A DNA stretch of 49,225 nt from Nonomuraea sp. SBT364 (GTDB lineage Bacteria > Actinomycetota > Actinomycetes > Streptosporangiales > Streptosporangiaceae), in contig NZ_LAVL01000057.1 in NCBI RefSeq assembly GCF_001083785.1, positions 1-49,225 of the forward strand. Direction: 5' to 3'. The notes below the pieces were generated by a model. It was not told where the DNA came from. It ran no database searches and saw only the letters and a program-made list of their open reading frames with translations. Shown in pieces: positions 48,513 to 49,225 of this stretch. How positions within the stretch are numbered: the stretch's first letter is position 1; every line of letters begins with the position of its first letter. A program made the translations under genes and the position numbers.

Positions 48513-49225
48513 GTGGCGTGCCGCCAGACGGCGGCCCACGTCTGGGGGCTCCGCGCGCTGAGCACCGCCACCCCCGAGACCGCCTGGCCCGTGGAGGTCA
48601 TCGCCCCCACGCACCTGGCGATCCCCGGCTGCGTCACCCACGTGGCGCGCCTGCCCGCCCGAGACATCACCGAGCACGACGGCGTACGCGTCACCACCCG
48701 GGAGCGCACCGCCCTCGACTGCGCCGCCCACCTGCCCCGGCTCGACGCGGTCGCGCTCCTGGACCAGTTCCTCCGCGCCGGGGTGGACCTCGACGCCGTG
48801 TGGCGCCGTTCCCCTTCCGACCGCGTCCACGACCTGCTCGCCCTGACCGACCGGGGCGCCGCCTCATCCAGGGAGAGCTGGCTCAGGGTGATCCTCGTCG
48901 ACGGCGGCCTCCCCAGGCCCACCACCCAGATCCGCGTACCCCTGCCCGAGGGCCGCAGCGCCTACCTGGACCTCGGCTGGGAAGCCTACGGACTGGCCGT
49001 CGAGTACGACGGCCGCGCCCACCACACCGCCCCCGCCGACCAGCACCACGACGAGACCCGCCGGAGCGAGCTCCGCCACCACGGCTGGCGCGTCATCGTC
49101 GTCGGCCGCGACGTCATCCCCGCCCACAGCGCCGACCTCCTGGAGAACGTCGCCAACGCCCTCATCGAGCGAGGCTGGCGCCCGGGGCCCGACGACACGA
49201 CCCGCATCCTGTCCCGCATCCGCGC
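48513..49225 (+). CDS. DUF559-type endonuclease-like protein, runs off the right edge, N-terminus uncertain
   Basis: An open frame with no stop to the window end reads T-A-A-H-V-W-G-L-R-A-L, V-T-T-R-E-R-T-A-L-D-C-A, Y-L-D-L-G-W, V-E-Y-D-G-R-A-H-H-T and G-W-R-V-I-V-V, the order seen in actinobacterial AbiEi/DUF559 proteins with a Vsr-like PD-(D/E)xK nuclease domain. GTG 48513 is the first plausible start in frame, but it leaves out the usual N-terminal HTH segment of about 80 residues. A frame from 48433 in another phase looks like a continuation upstream, so a frameshift or an N-terminal deletion is possible. Confidence 0.65.
   Translation, partial: MACRQTAAHVWGLRALSTATPETAWPVEVIAPTHLAIPGCVTHVARLPARDITEHDGVRVTTRERTALDCAAHLPRLDAVALLDQFLRAGVDLDAVWRRSPSDRVHDLLALTDRGAASSRESWLRVILVDGGLPRPTTQIRVPLPEGRSAYLDLGWEAYGLAVEYDGRAHHTAPADQHHDETRRSELRHHGWRVIVVGRDVIPAHSADLLENVANALIERGWRPGPDDTTRILSRIR

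Noticed and set aside
1..49225. CRISPR array, tRNA, rRNA, insertion sequence or attachment site
   Set aside because: No regularly spaced repeats, no cloverleaf-like tRNA sequence with CCA-end context, no transposase motifs and no flanking target duplications were recognised; a dedicated RNA scan could not be run.

Overview
This window is chromosomal DNA from a high-GC, filamentous-type actinomycete, most likely of the Streptosporangiales; the genus cannot be fixed from the sequence. The evidence is the very high GC with G/C-ending codons, Kgd (the multifunctional 2-oxoglutarate enzyme of actinobacteria) next to its usual small DUF6104 partner, an F420/PPOX-type flavoprotein, a 3Fe-4S ferredoxin, many GTG/TTG starts, and several promoters that appear leaderless. 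No rRNA, tRNA, CRISPR array, insertion sequence or phage gene was seen.

Region 1 (1-9768, all minus strand) is the unusual part: a tandem array of five secreted trypsin/V8-like (chymotrypsin-fold) protease homologues, with the signal peptide of a possible sixth at the left edge. An ECF-type sigma factor and a coupled single-pass membrane protein sit inside the array. The three paralogues nearest the left edge have lost the catalytic serine (Asn, Asp, Asp) but keep His, Asp and both disulfides. They also share a 5' sequence block and a CRP-like palindrome TGTGA-N6-TCACA (perfect in two, one mismatch in the third). The two right-hand paralogues keep a full triad and lack these upstream elements. 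The leftmost two carry an extra domain of about 110 residues that contains repeats of a short V-S/T-x-x-D/E-Y/W motif, present only once in the third.

Region 2 (10043-16192) holds a thiolase-like protein, a VapBC toxin-antitoxin pair with a 16-bp palindrome, a membrane-anchored unknown, an MDR oxidoreductase, a PadR/DUF4097 operon with a readable promoter-operator, and DUF6104. Region 3 (16193-27746) holds kgd, a solo B3/4 protein, an ArsR-like regulator coupled to an MFS exporter, a GS-hydroquinone-reductase-like protein, an MBL hydrolase, a secreted carboxylesterase divergent from a TetR regulator, and an SDR.

Region 4 (27813-34793) is a self-contained sugar operon: leaderless ROK repressor, ABC ATPase, permease, lipoprotein binding protein, Gfo/Idh dehydrogenase and sugar isomerase/epimerase, closed by a strong terminator. 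Region 5 (34869-41381) has a secreted DNRLRE protein, DinB, a PPOX-ferredoxin-alcohol dehydrogenase operon with a KstR-like site, a methyltransferase, a tiny disulfide-rich secreted protein and a class C beta-lactamase-fold hydrolase. Region 6 (41392-49225) has DUF1702, an alpha/alpha-toroid protein, a methyltransferase and a GT4 glycosyltransferase divergent from GDP-mannose 4,6-dehydratase (a probable deoxysugar glycoconjugate locus), then an ArsR-like/SRPBCC pair and a DUF559 endonuclease-like gene cut by the right edge.
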